This document shows positions 35,495 to 49,859 of a stretch of 64,000 bases of DNA, one piece after another (positions within the stretch are counted from its first letter, which is position 1; each line of letters starts with the position of its first letter). The stretch spans positions 682,001 through 746,000 of the forward strand of contig JAIWNF010000013.1 in assembly GCA_025093555.1 (NCBI GenBank). Reading direction: 5' to 3'. The position numbers were made by a program, and so were the translations under genes. The stretch comes from Circinella umbellata. Its lineage: Eukaryota; Mucoromycota; Mucoromycetes; Mucorales; Lichtheimiaceae. The notes beneath the pieces are model-generated. The model had not been told where the DNA came from. It saw nothing but the letters and a program-made list of their open reading frames with translations, and made no database searches.

Positions 35495-37576
35495 TCATGA
35501 AGAGATGGGAATACTAATATAAGGAGCAGCTAATCCTTGATTGGAAACACTATTCACTAAATCTATCAATTCTACTTTTTGTTCCAATCTTTTTTCTCGA
35601 CGTTTAATACCTCCTTCAAATAATTTCATTTCAGCTTCAGTTCGAGGTATAGCTTTAGGTATTCGAACAGGTATATGTTCTTTATCAATAGCAACAATCG
35701 TGAAAAATGCATCATTTGTAAAATGTGTTTCACCTGTTTGTAAATTTTCTATTTTGAATACTATCGAGTTAATAATATTTCCATTACAAAAATAAAATAA
35801 AATAAAAATCCATAATTGACTTATTTTATTTACCGGCTTCCATGCTCACATAGATTTCCATAGAGGATGAATAAGCTCGAGATACAATTGAACGAATAGT
35901 AACTACATCACCAACATGTGTAGGTGTTACAAATGAAAGTGAATCGATACTAATAATATGTTATTTTTGTTTTGTTTTAGTAAGGTGTATATTATTTTAT
36001 GATTATATTTAAAAAAACAACCTTTATTTATACCTTGCTGTCAATAAATAGGCCCGAGTTAATCGATTCGCACTAGCCAAAGCACATTGTTCAAGCCATT
36101 GAATAACAACTCCTCCAAATGTTATATTAAGAGTATTTGCATGTTGAGGCATAACTAATTCAACCATTTCTGCAAATGTAGTTTCCATAGGTGCTTCAAG
36201 AAATGGAAGTTGCATCACTGGATCCATTGAATAACGTTTTCTTCTTTTTCGTTTTTGTTTTTGTTGTTGATCCTCTTGAACTGTCAACTGTTGACTTTGT
36301 TCATTTTCATTTACATTTATACTTGTATTAGAAGATTCTTCTGGTTCGATTTGTATAGTAGTCGTTTCACTTGATGGTTGTTCTTCTTCTTCCCGTTCTC
36401 CTTCACTATATACACTACTATTTGCTGTATTACTACTTCTACTACTGTGCAATTGTTGTTGTTTTTTCTCTGTTGATTCATCAATAGAAGGTCGTGGCTG
36501 AAATGCTGGATGAGATTTAATAGCTGCTATATGTTGATGAGCATGTTCTCTGAGACCTTGAGACCAGTCACGCATTAAATCACGTATACTTTGTAAATTA
36601 GGTTTCTTTTCTTCCTTTAATCGAGATTGTCGACGTTTTTCAGCCATTTCATATCGCTTTTTTTCCATATCAGAATTAGGTGTAAGTCCAGGAACAGATG
36701 TGGGACGATGTTCAACCCATTTAATTCCCAAATAAGTTTTTGGTTGTGGTCTAGGTGATAAAGCAACAAATGTTAAATAGGCATGTGCTACGAAAAATCG
36801 TTCTCCTGTTAATGGTGTATAAGCTTCTACTTTGACTCCAACTTCCATGGATGTTCGCCATGATTTATTAACAGATGCTTGAATTGTCAACTATATGTAT
36901 ATGATATCATAGTTGGATCTTTTCTTAGTTGGCGATGTAATATGTTTTTTTTTTGGCCTCAATAATCAACTTACAATATCTCCATCTTTTACTGGATGCA
37001 AAAAAGCAACATCATCAATAGACCGAGTCACCTATCATGTTATGTACTTTTAGCTTTTGTTTTTTTTTTCTTTGCCATAGAGATAATCCCTCATTATTAT
37101 TATAATTACCGAAGGTGAAGAAGCATGTCGTTTAGCAGCTATACCAGCTGCAATATCAACCCAAGCCATGATGGAACCTGCTCGACATAGTCCCTGATAT
37201 AATTGTAAATTGTAATTTTTTTTTCTTACAAGTTAACATACACTTTTCTGTTTTTTTTAAAAGCAATAAAAGAAACAAGTAAAATCGTTTTTTTACTTTC
37301 ATTTTCTCACAATATTAAATAATAACATACTTTGACATTACAATGGTGTGGAGAGATTATTTCAGTCATTGTGACACGACTTTCATGAGCTGGTTTTGCT
37401 TCTACTCTTACATTACCAGCACGAGTATAAGGATCAGGTAATAAAAGTGGGAATATGGGTTCAGCAATAAAAAAAATAAATTTCACCCAAAGGGTACGTA
37501 TTAATTCATAAACACTTGTAAAAAGTTGCATGGTATTATAACCATGATCTGAGTGAATGAGAGATGCAGAAAACAA
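35495..37576 (-). CDS. Double-hotdog acyl-CoA thioesterase (ACOT type)
   Basis: Six exons: 37576-37331, 37193-37110, 37031-36975, 36890-36034, 35949-35834 and 35760-35495, total 1626 nt, 541 aa, in frame. The first HotDog-ACOT domain (~60-190) has VTMTEIISPHHCN, GLCRAGSIMAWVDIAAGIAA and ERFFVAHAYLTFVAL. The second (~365-495) has MVELVMPQHANTLNITFGG, IQWLEQCALASANRL and THVGDVVTIRS. Tandem hotdogs of this kind hydrolyse acyl-CoA to free acid and CoA. Between them lies a long low-complexity linker rich in E, S and Q that ends in a basic cluster QKQKRKRRKRYS. The N-terminus has a hydrophobic stretch (LWVKFIFFIAEPIFPLLLP), suggesting membrane or organelle targeting. A start at the Met about 15 codons downstream is equally possible. 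Confidence 0.87.
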
Positions 37577-38194
37577 GAAAAGAAAAAAAAAGAAGGAGAG
37601 AGAGAGAAAAAAAAGCTTCCAAAGATAATAATTTGACCTGTGTTAATTGAATAGAGTTTATATATATGCAAAAAATTAAATAAAAAAAACTGACACCTTT
37701 TTATTTTCTTCTTTAGATTATATGTATTAATTAAAAGTCTAATATGTTTTCAAAAAGTGGGATGACGTATATGCAACCGTATCATGATAATATTAATTAA
37801 ACAATGGTAATATAAACTAATAATAAAAAATGAATAAGCCGTTTCTATGGTAACCATGCTCTTTTCTCATCCACAAAAAGAAGAATTTCGTTTCCATGGA
37901 AATTTATAATATTTCTAATCCAATTCACGAGGGAGATATAAGGCATATAAAGTTTTACAAGTGCATTTGTACAATAAATAAGCAAAACCAAATCTATCGG
38001 AACAAGGGTAATATTTTTTCAGTTTTTTTTCGCATTTTGCATAATCCTCAACTGAGTGAAAACAAAAAAAGAAAAAAGTCAGAGGAGTTACAAGCCTTTC
38101 CCCCCCCCCACCCTCCAAAAACGTCTCTCACGTTCGTTCATTTTTTTTATATACCATACTTTATTTCTTTTGTCAAATAAAAAACGTAACAGCA
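37577..38194. other. Divergent promoter region between the thioesterase and carrier genes
   Basis: About 620 nt of AT-rich sequence with GA/T-rich tracts and a TTATATACC string about 45 nt before the carrier ATG. No gene seen. Confidence 0.45.
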
Positions 38195-39748
38195 ATGACA
38201 AATGGTAAAGAGAGACGTGAACGTACTCAGAATCTCGACTATGTAATACGTTCTGCCATTGCTGGTGGTGTTGCAGGTTGTGTGGTAAATTGAATATAAC
38301 TCTCTTTTTTATTTTATTTTCTTCTTCATTCAATTGTATATAAACAATGGGTTAAATAAATAAAACTTTGAAAATGGTTATTCGTTTGTTGTTCTTGTTA
38401 TGAAATTAGGCTAAAACAGCTATCGCACCATTAGATCGAGTCAAGATTCTTTTTCAAGCACAAAATCCAGCGTTCGAAAAATATTCAGGTAAAAAAAGAG
38501 AAAGAGAGAGAGAAAGAGTCTAATATATTCTTATTAATATGAATATAATGTTATGTTTTTTCAAAATTATATATTATTAGGAACGTTCACGGGAGCTTTT
38601 AAAGCTGGTCGGGAAATCATCAAACAAACAGGCGTATTGGGTCTTTTCCAAGGTCACTCTGTAACGTTATTACGGATTTTCCCTTACGCATCTATAAAAT
38701 TTGTAGCTTTGGAACAATTTCGAGCAGTAAGTAATAAAAAAAAAGTCGGATTATTGCTATTGCTTCGATTTGCAGAGAGAGAGAGAGGGAGAGAGAAAGA
38801 AGGATATATTTTTATATAGCCACAGATACTTATTTTTTTAACCTACTATTATAATTAATAAAATAGATATTGATGCCTAGTAAAGTCAAAGAAACAGCAA
38901 CAAGACAATTTTTCGCAGGTTCATTTGCAGGTAAATACTATATTTCATAATAATAATAAAATAACTATTACTAAGCAACAATAACAACAACAACAACAAC
39001 AACAAAATTAACATTATATACAGGTATAACATGTGTTATATTTACTTATCCATTGGATCTTGTACGTGTTCGAATGGCCTATGTTGTCAAACAAGAAAAT
39101 CGAGGACGACCTTCATTAGTTGAAACGTGTAAACAAATATATAAGGAACCTGCTGCTGCATCTTATTCCAGAATATTAAATTTTTATCGCGGATTTTTTC
39201 CTACAGTAGCAGGTATCATTCCATATGCTGGCGTATCTTTTGGAGCTTATCATATCATTACCAATATTTTTCGATTTGATCCTATTATTTCCCCTTATAC
39301 TCGTGCAAATCTACAAAGTATAGGTCCTAATGATAGACGTATGAAGGAAAAACCACCATTGAAAGCATGGGCTGAATTAATATGTGGTGGTGTTTCTGGA
39401 TTAATTGCTCAAACATGCAGTTATCCATTAGAGGTAATATATTAATGTTGGGATTGGGATTACTTTTTTTTAATAATATGTATTAATTATACTGATTATC
39501 GATATATTATGTACCATGGGGATTTGAATGGAAAAATATAGGTAACTCGACGGCGAATGCAAGTTAGTGGATTACTTCATCCAGATAAATTTGTAAAATT
39601 TATGGATACAGCTAAATTAATTTATCAATCTAAAGGAATTAAAGGATTTTATGTTGGATTAACTATTGGATATGTCAAAGTCTTTCCTATGACGGGAGTA
39701 AGCTTTTTAGTTTACGAACGGATGAAAATCTTACTCGACATTGATTAA
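38195..39748 (+). CDS. LEU5: Mitochondrial carrier, Leu5/SLC25A16-type (coenzyme A transport)
   Basis: Six exons: 38195-38284, 38410-38488, 38581-38726, 38867-38930, 39024-39433 and 39542-39748, total 996 nt, 331 aa, in frame. There are three carrier repeats with signatures PLDRVK, PLDLVR and PLEVTR. The blocks [40 protein letters not shown] and [15 protein letters not shown] are characteristic of the Leu5/Graves-disease-carrier subfamily, which imports CoA into the mitochondrial matrix. Each repeat has the expected Gly/Pro kinks. The SLC25A42-type CoA/ADP carrier is the closest alternative. An AAC trinucleotide run lies in the intron at about 38984-39005. Confidence 0.9.
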
Positions 39749-40419
39749 GGTCTATTATTATTAATATCGAAAAAGTTTTATATGGATCGCACAATGTTAT
39801 TATTATTATTATTATTACTTCCCTTCCCCCACATACACACACTGGACCTATTGGTTTGTTTCTTTTTATGTTATGACTCAAATTCATTCAACAAGTCTAT
39901 TTTTTTACCACTAGAATTGTATACTGTATAGTCATTATTAGGCTCTCCCCCCCCCTTTTTTTTTTACAAGAATAACTTTATAATCATTCAAGTATTTTTA
40001 AAGATGCTATTATTTTTTCAAACGTCTACGTATTTAATATTCAATTGTTGATATATACATGAAAATGAAAGTAAAATGGTTATCTGATTAAAACTATTTT
40101 TTGTGAAACAGGCACAACATGCTCAGGTTACAGATGTTTTGACAAAAAAAAATTATTTTCAAGTTTCACCGAGTCAAAATTTCTTTGAACAGGCACATTG
40201 TGCGCATTAGATTACTATTCGGACCCTGGCAATTTTTTTTTTCGTATTTGGGGGGATGGTAACGTGGAGATGGAAGAAATGGAGAATAATTAACCGTGTT
40301 TTTTTTTTCTACCTTTTCTCTCTTTTTTTTTTATTAATACGCATATTTTTTTTAAAGTTATAAAAAGAAAAAAGAAAGAGCTCTCTTTTTTTCTTGTTCG
40401 TTCCTTTCTTTTAACCAAA
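39749..40419. other. Intergenic region between carrier and ATM1 genes
   Basis: 670 nt, AT-rich with homopolymer C and T tracts near 39947-39964. It includes a short sequence repeated at about 40112 and 40190 (ACAGGCACA). No gene seen. Confidence 0.4.
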
Positions 40420-42793
40420 ATGCTACCGAGGCTATCACTTTCCTGCTTTCGAGCAGTTCGGCCAGTAGGTAGTAATATAAATAACTTTACAACGCCCACT
40501 CGACGATTTCAAAGTACTATTGTATTTTCACGTTCGCTTAATAATCCACCTGTCTCGTCAACGATCCGACCTTCTATTTCTTCAAGTCCATTACTTCGTC
40601 GCGCGTTTTCCATTCAAAGACCTTTATTTCAAGAAACAAAACAACAAGTGAATAAAAAAGTTGAAACAGCAACAACAAAAACAACCTTGTCAACAAAGAA
40701 TGAAACAATCAAACAACGGAATGCCACTGACTGGGCCATTATTCGTCAACTCATGAAATATGTATGGCCTAAAAATGATGTCAATGTCAAAACACGCGTC
40801 GTGATTGCTCTTTCACTTTTAGTGGGAGGCAAGCTACTAAATGTCGAAGTCCCCTTTTTTTTCAAAGAAGTCATTGATTCATTGGGTACAAGTTTTCCTG
40901 CTGACGCTACTTATTGGGCCGTCTGTGGTGCTGCTGTTATCGGTTATGGTTTAGCGCGTTTAGGTGCTAGTGCTTTTCAAGAACTTCGTAATGCTGTATT
41001 TGCTACTGTGGCTCAAAAAGCCATTCGACGGGTCGCATTAAACGTATTTGCTCATTTACATCGATTGGATTTAAGTTTTCATTTAACTCGACAAACGGGG
41101 GGTCTCAACCGTGCTATTGATCGTGGTACTAAAGGTATTAGCTTTTTGTTAAGCTCGATTGTGTTTCATATCTTACCTACTGCATTGGAAATTTCTATGG
41201 TGTGTGGTATTTTGGCCTACAAATTTGGTACTCCTTATGCAGCTGTAACATTTACTACGATTGTGGCCTATACTGCATTTACGGTGGCAACAACGGCATG
41301 GCGTACCGAGTTTCGAAAACAAGCCAATGCAGCGGATAACGAAGCGGCTACCAAAGCTGTGGATTCTTTAATTAATTTTGAAGCTGTCAAGTATTTTAAT
41401 AATGAAAAGTTTGAAGCGGATCAATATGATAAACCGCTTCAAAAATATGAAAATGCATCTCTCAAAGTAGCATCAAGTTTGGCTGCTTTGAATGCTGGAC
41501 AAAATGCTATTTTCAGTACAGCATTGACAGCCATGATGTTCCTTTCAGCTCAAGGAGTATTGGATGGTACAATGACAGTGGGTGATGTTGTCATGGTGAA
41601 TCAATTGGTATTTCAATTATCTATGCCACTTAACTTTTTGGGATCTGTTTATCGTGAATTACGACAATCATTAATTGATATGGATACTATGTTTAATTTG
41701 GAAAATCAAAACGCACTTATCCAAGATGCGCCGGACGCAAAGGATTTAGTTTTCAAGGGTGGTGAAATTCGTTTTGAAAATGTCGTATTCGGATACCATC
41801 CAGATCGACCTATTTTGAATAATGTCAGCTTTACTGTCAATGCAGGTGAAAAGGCTGCTTTTGTTGGACCAAGTGGTTGTGGGTAAGTTAAAAATTGATA
41901 TTTATATGTATTCATTTTTCTTTCTAAGGGAAGAGTATCTATATATATATTCAATTAAAAAAAATATGTGGTTTTTTTTTCTATAGTAAATCTACCATTT
42001 TACGTCTTTTGTTCCGTTTCTATGAACCTCAATCTGGAAATATTTATATTGATGGACAAAATATCAAGGATATTAAATTGGATAGTTTACGTAAAGCAAT
42101 TGGTGTTGTTCCACAAGATACAAGTTTATTCAATAATACTATTTTATATAATGTACAATATGGTCGTATTGAAGCTAATCGAGATGAAGTTTATCAAGCC
42201 GCAAGACGTGCAGAAATCCATGATGTTATTATGAGTTTACCAGATAAATATGAAACTAAGGTTGGTGAACGTGGTCTTATGCTTTCAGGTAAATTATGAT
42301 ATATATACTTATATATTTATGGTGTTTTTTATATGTAAAAAGGAAGGAGAATTATTAATATAAATGTATATATATTTTTTAGGCGGTGAAAAACAACGTG
42401 TATCATTAGCACGTACACTTCTTAAGAATCCAAAAATTTTGTTTTTGGATGAAGCTACTTCAGCATTGGATACCCATACAGAACAATCATTACTTACGAA
42501 TTTCCGAAATATATTGCGTGATACTGGTATGACAAGTTTCCATATCGCTCACAGATTAAGAACAATCCGAGATGCTGGTATGTAAAATAAAAAAATAGGC
42601 AACAAAAACACCGCAGTAAAAAAAAAAAAAAGTATATTCACAATGACTAAATATATTATATTTTTATATATTAGATGAAATTTTTGTACTTAAAGATGGA
42701 TCTATTGTTGAATCCGGCTCTCATGAAAAGTTATTAAAGACAGAACATAGTGTATATAAGGAAATGTGGGATCGTCAAGAAAAACTTCATTAA
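40420..42793 (+). CDS. ATM1: Mitochondrial ABC transporter Atm1 (ABCB7 type)
   Basis: Four exons: 40420-41882, 41987-42288, 42383-42577 and 42675-42793, total 2079 nt, 692 aa, in frame; yeast Atm1 is about 690 aa. The N-terminal ~100 residues are basic, Ser/Thr-rich and poor in acids, a likely mitochondrial presequence ([17 protein letters not shown]). The half-transporter membrane domain follows ([37 protein letters not shown]). The nucleotide-binding domain has Walker A GPSGCGKST, signature [12 protein letters not shown], Walker [13 protein letters not shown] and the H-loop in [10 protein letters not shown]. Atm1 exports a glutathione-linked sulfur compound needed for cytosolic iron-sulfur protein assembly. 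The first intron lies inside the Walker A codons. Confidence 0.95.
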
Positions 42794-43576
42794 AATCATC
42801 AAAAAGAAAAGAAAATTATCTTTTTTTTTAACATCATCATCAATTATCAATCATCATCATCATATAAATCTATACACTAATAATAATAATAATAATAAAG
42901 ATAGAAAAAAATAAATATCAATAAAAGACGGTATATTATTATATATATAACAGTTATAATCCATTTTATAACGAGTATTTTGAATAAAAATCATACGTTT
43001 CTATATAATCGAAAACAAATTTTATGCAGTCTGAGTCAGAAACTTCATAATAACGAAATTAAGAGGTGGTATACGCGTCATGCACATACTGAGTACATAG
43101 TAGTTATTAAAGAATTCAATAGTGAAGAAGTGATTTAATGTATTAATAATGATAATGATAATAATAATATTAAATGCTTGTTTAATATGAATTTATAAGA
43201 ATAATAGTAATTAATCTGATACAAAAAAAAAAGAAGAATTTGATAATTTAAAAACAATTGACCAAACAGAAATAATATTAAATATATCTATATATAATAA
43301 GCTTCTTTTTCTTCATCATCATCATTCAAAATAGAATACATTTTATATAAAGAATAGTAATATGCAACTTAGTAAGTAACTATGCAATATAGAAAAGAGA
43401 AGAAAAAGAAGAATTTTTCATCAATAATCATAAACAAAACAATAACAAATTTGGTAAAAATCCAACTGGGTCATTCATTCTTTTATTTTCGCTTCCGTAA
43501 TTCTCTCTTACTCTCTCTCTCTCTCTTCTGCCCTCCATACCCCCCGCGTTCCTTTTTTTTTTTTTTCTACTCGTAA
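42794..43576. other. Intergenic region between ATM1 and YME1
   Basis: About 780 nt, AT-rich, with AAT runs after the ATM1 stop and a CT run near 43501-43527 just before the YME1 start. No gene seen. Confidence 0.45.
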
Positions 43577-46526
<2,950 letters not shown>

Positions 46527-48300
46527 ACAATTGAACAAAAAAAAATTTACAAATAAAGAACTCCATGCAACCCTCTTATTGATTGACACTATAACATATC
46601 ACACACACACACACACACATCCACAACAAATACTAACATACTTGCATTCATTTTTTTTTTCATTTTTTTTTTCTTCTTGTTCAATAGATAAATTAGTCTT
46701 TTTTATCGTTATATTGTTATTTTTTATCCCATAAAAAACACTTCCCCCCCTTCTTTTCTAATAATATAATTAAACACTTAAAACAAGAATATGGACATGG
46801 TTAAATCCTCTATTTTTATCTTTTTTGAAACGGAGAAGAAAAATATCGGGAGTCAAAAAGAAGGAAGCTTTGTGACTGTAATTTTAAAAAAAGTATAAAT
46901 TTGCATGGTTGCCATGAAAAACTTTTTTTTTTTTTCTTTAGACGAATCTTCCAGAATTTGGAAAAAATGATGATCTTTCCTTGGGCCTGTTGAACGATCA
47001 AGCTTCCACGTTTGGGTACATGGTTCTGCTGTGTATCTTTATGGGAGGTATGACGAGACACGCTGAGGCCTACAACCATCCTTAACAGCGTGGTTTTTAT
47101 GATCTGATTATATATTATTACCCAACTGGAAATCCCTCTTTCTTAAAAAATAAAATAAAAAAAATGATAAAGAAAAAAACAAACTGGAAAATGTTTAAAG
47201 CGATTCAAGTGCATACGGGTTTTGCTTTTGGCTTAGTTTTTTGTATACAAATGGTGTTTGATTGGGAGTATTTCAATTGAATATTTACATGTTGGAAGTT
47301 GGTTGAAGCTAAGATATATAAAGTTTTGGTTTTTGAATAATACCATGTAAACTTTTTTTTTCTTTCAATACAAATATAAAAAAAAAACTGTATAAGCCAC
47401 TCCCCATAGTACTGTCCCTTGAAATACGTAATTATAAATACGAGATAATATTCAACTTTTGACTACCTCTGGAAGAAAGCATATATAATTAATAACATAT
47501 ACCATCATTGTATGAACTCTTGATTTTACATAAAAAATCAAAGGAAGCTTCTTTACGTGCTTCTGTCAAGGGACCATAGCAATGAACGAGGACTCGAATA
47601 TGGCTTTGTAATAATCAAAATCACTTCATTCTTCGCTTTACCAAATCCACTTAATATTTTACCACAAAAAGCTAACATTTGTGGACCCAAGCTTATATTC
47701 TTTTATATCGTGACAGCATTTATTTTTACCACTTGCTTTCCAAGCCCTGTTCTTATGAAAAACCTAACATCACTTGATAATACTGTGGCTTCACAAATCT
47801 GATATTCCTATTATTGAAACATAAATATAACTATTGACCATATGTAGCTTACTTTCGATTTACTTATATTCGAATTATTCAATCTAGTTACTACAGTTTA
47901 TCATATTCGACCGTTATCCGAGAAAGCAAAAACCATATATTATCAATTTCCATTTAAAAATTTATTATAAGAAGATAGTTTATCCAACAAAGAGATTCCA
48001 AGACCGGACCTAGGTTGGTCTGAGGTTGGTCGAAGTTGGAAGGTGCAGAGTCGATGAATTTACAATAACGAACTAGAGAAAGTGTAAATGAAACAATATA
48101 TATTTTTATAGATTACAATACAAGAGCCAGCAACAAAAAGGAGACAATGGTTTTGTTTCACGAAAAGGAACTGGTTCAACTTTGCTGCATACGCGAAAAA
48201 AAAAATTGGGTGTCTGAGTTTCGCAACCAGGAGAAAAAGTAAAGCTACTTCAGGTACATGTTGATACAAGAAAATTAAAAACTAATTCTCATGGTTTTAC
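46527..48300. other. Intergenic region
   Basis: AT-rich, with a CA microsatellite at about 46600-46618. Frames here are low-complexity. The left boundary of the decayed transposon gene that follows is not identifiable. Confidence 0.4.
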
Positions 48301-48301
48301 T

Positions 48302-49700
48302 AAATGGTGGAACCGTAAAGAAGTCCGTGGCACTATATTTCCTGCCGTTTCTACAATGCATAAAGGTTTATTCACTCATCTTACTCATACGACGAATTCC
48401 GTCGAATCATTCCATAATTCTATATATAAACTTACCAAGAAACGTCAAAGCATTGTTGACAATTTACGAAACATTATAAAATACATCGATAACGAAGAAC
48501 AAGCGTATAACGAAAAAGCAAAAAAAAAAAAAAGAAAAACTGACAACTACAAGAACGATTGTCATGCTCTTGACAAAAGCGTTGGTAGCACTTATGATGG
48601 CGATGACAGATACCAACGTTCGGCGTTTAACAAATCTATAAAGATTATACCACCGAGAACTGATGTTGACACCGATGATACATTTCCTTGGCTTGGTGAG
48701 CATCAAGCTGAACAATGTGAAGAGGTGGATAATGACAATAAAGAAAACGGTATTGACAGCGAAAAAAATGACAAGAACAATGGCCGACAACAGCTACAGA
48801 TAACAGATGAAGGAAAAATGACAGATAGGTCAGGTTTACCAGAAGAATATTAATCTGGCTATCTTCTCAACCTGTTGGACAATACTTATGGCTCTTGTTA
48901 TATCGATACACCAATGGAAATGCTTTTACACTCTGTATTACCAAGTATACCCGAAGTTGAGCATAAATTCAATATAAATGTTACTTAGGATGAAATATTA
49001 CAAAAATCATATAAGATTCATAGTAGTAATGATATCACAAATCGAGAGAGGGGAATGCAGATATCACGAGAATTTTTTTTTAAAAGCATCCTCAATTCCC
49101 GAAAAGCGCATTCAATGATACAGCACTATTATTTGAACATGTCTAACAGAATACAGCAATTATTTGCAGTAGAATCACAACGTATAACAACATGCGCTGA
49201 CAAAAAGAAAGCCATGCAGTTGTTCATGAAGAGGAAAATGGATATAAACTCCCAGTCCATTTATCCTTTTATCAAGGTTTCCCAAGAAAACGAAATGTCA
49301 GGTATAACGAACAAGAAACACATGATGCATTTTCGACTTCTATTCTTAACCACTTAACAAAGAAAAAAGAAAACAGAAAGTGTGCTGTGGCTCCATGTTC
49401 ACTATTAGCAACAAGAACGTTCTTGTTAATTTCCCAAAATTTCTATTATACAAGATCATATTGCAGCTCAAACCGGCCATGGCATACTAGAATATCCCGA
49501 AAAATTAAATATCCATGTCATAAATACATCATCCATGCTCGCATTAACTCTACGGGACGCACAAATTTCCATTATTATACAATATTTGCTACAATACCAA
49601 ATAAAGGTCTTCCTTTCATTGGTGGGCTCGATAATATGGTGGATATTTCCTATCATAGTATGACTACCAGAAGGATGACTGTTAAAGTTTACCTTTTAAT
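48302..49700 (+). pseudogene. Decayed transposon gene: transposase C-terminal part plus deubiquitinase-like tail
   Basis: The open frame from 48302 gives WWNRKEVRGTIFPAVSTM and then THTTNSVESFHNSIYKLTKK. The T-T-N-(A/S)-x-E-S-x-H block is typical of fungal DDE transposases (MULE-like), with the Glu as third catalytic residue. A K/D/E-rich linker follows. In-frame stops lie at 48851 and about 48988 with sense on both sides (LDNTYGSCYIDTPMEMLLHS between them). Near 49360-49390 and again by 49500 the frame shifts; pieces read FPKFLLYKIILQLK, LEYPEKLNIHV, and IIHARINSTGRTNFHYYTIF. The N-x-x-G-S-C-Y-I-D-T box and the later H-Y-Y box match, in order, the Cys and His boxes of C19 ubiquitin hydrolases. 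The N-terminal DDE half is missing, and so are the element ends. Confidence 0.6.
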
Positions 49701-49859
49701 ACTCATCCTTTTTTTTCATACTAGTACTTTTTCTCCTTGTTTAAAGTTACATTATTTCTATTTACTATTTCATCTCTATTTATTCAAATATATACGATAT
49801 ACTACTATTATTATACTTTGATGTAATTGTAATTATAAAGCAGGCGGGAGAGTCTAGTT

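Noticed and set aside
46816..47079. Minus-strand 87-aa frame
   Set aside because: Lysine/phenylalanine low complexity; no start context or homology recognised.
47405..47580. Weak inverted similarity around GTCCCTTGA / TCAAGGGAC
   Set aside because: Short, imperfect, and no target duplication; probably chance.
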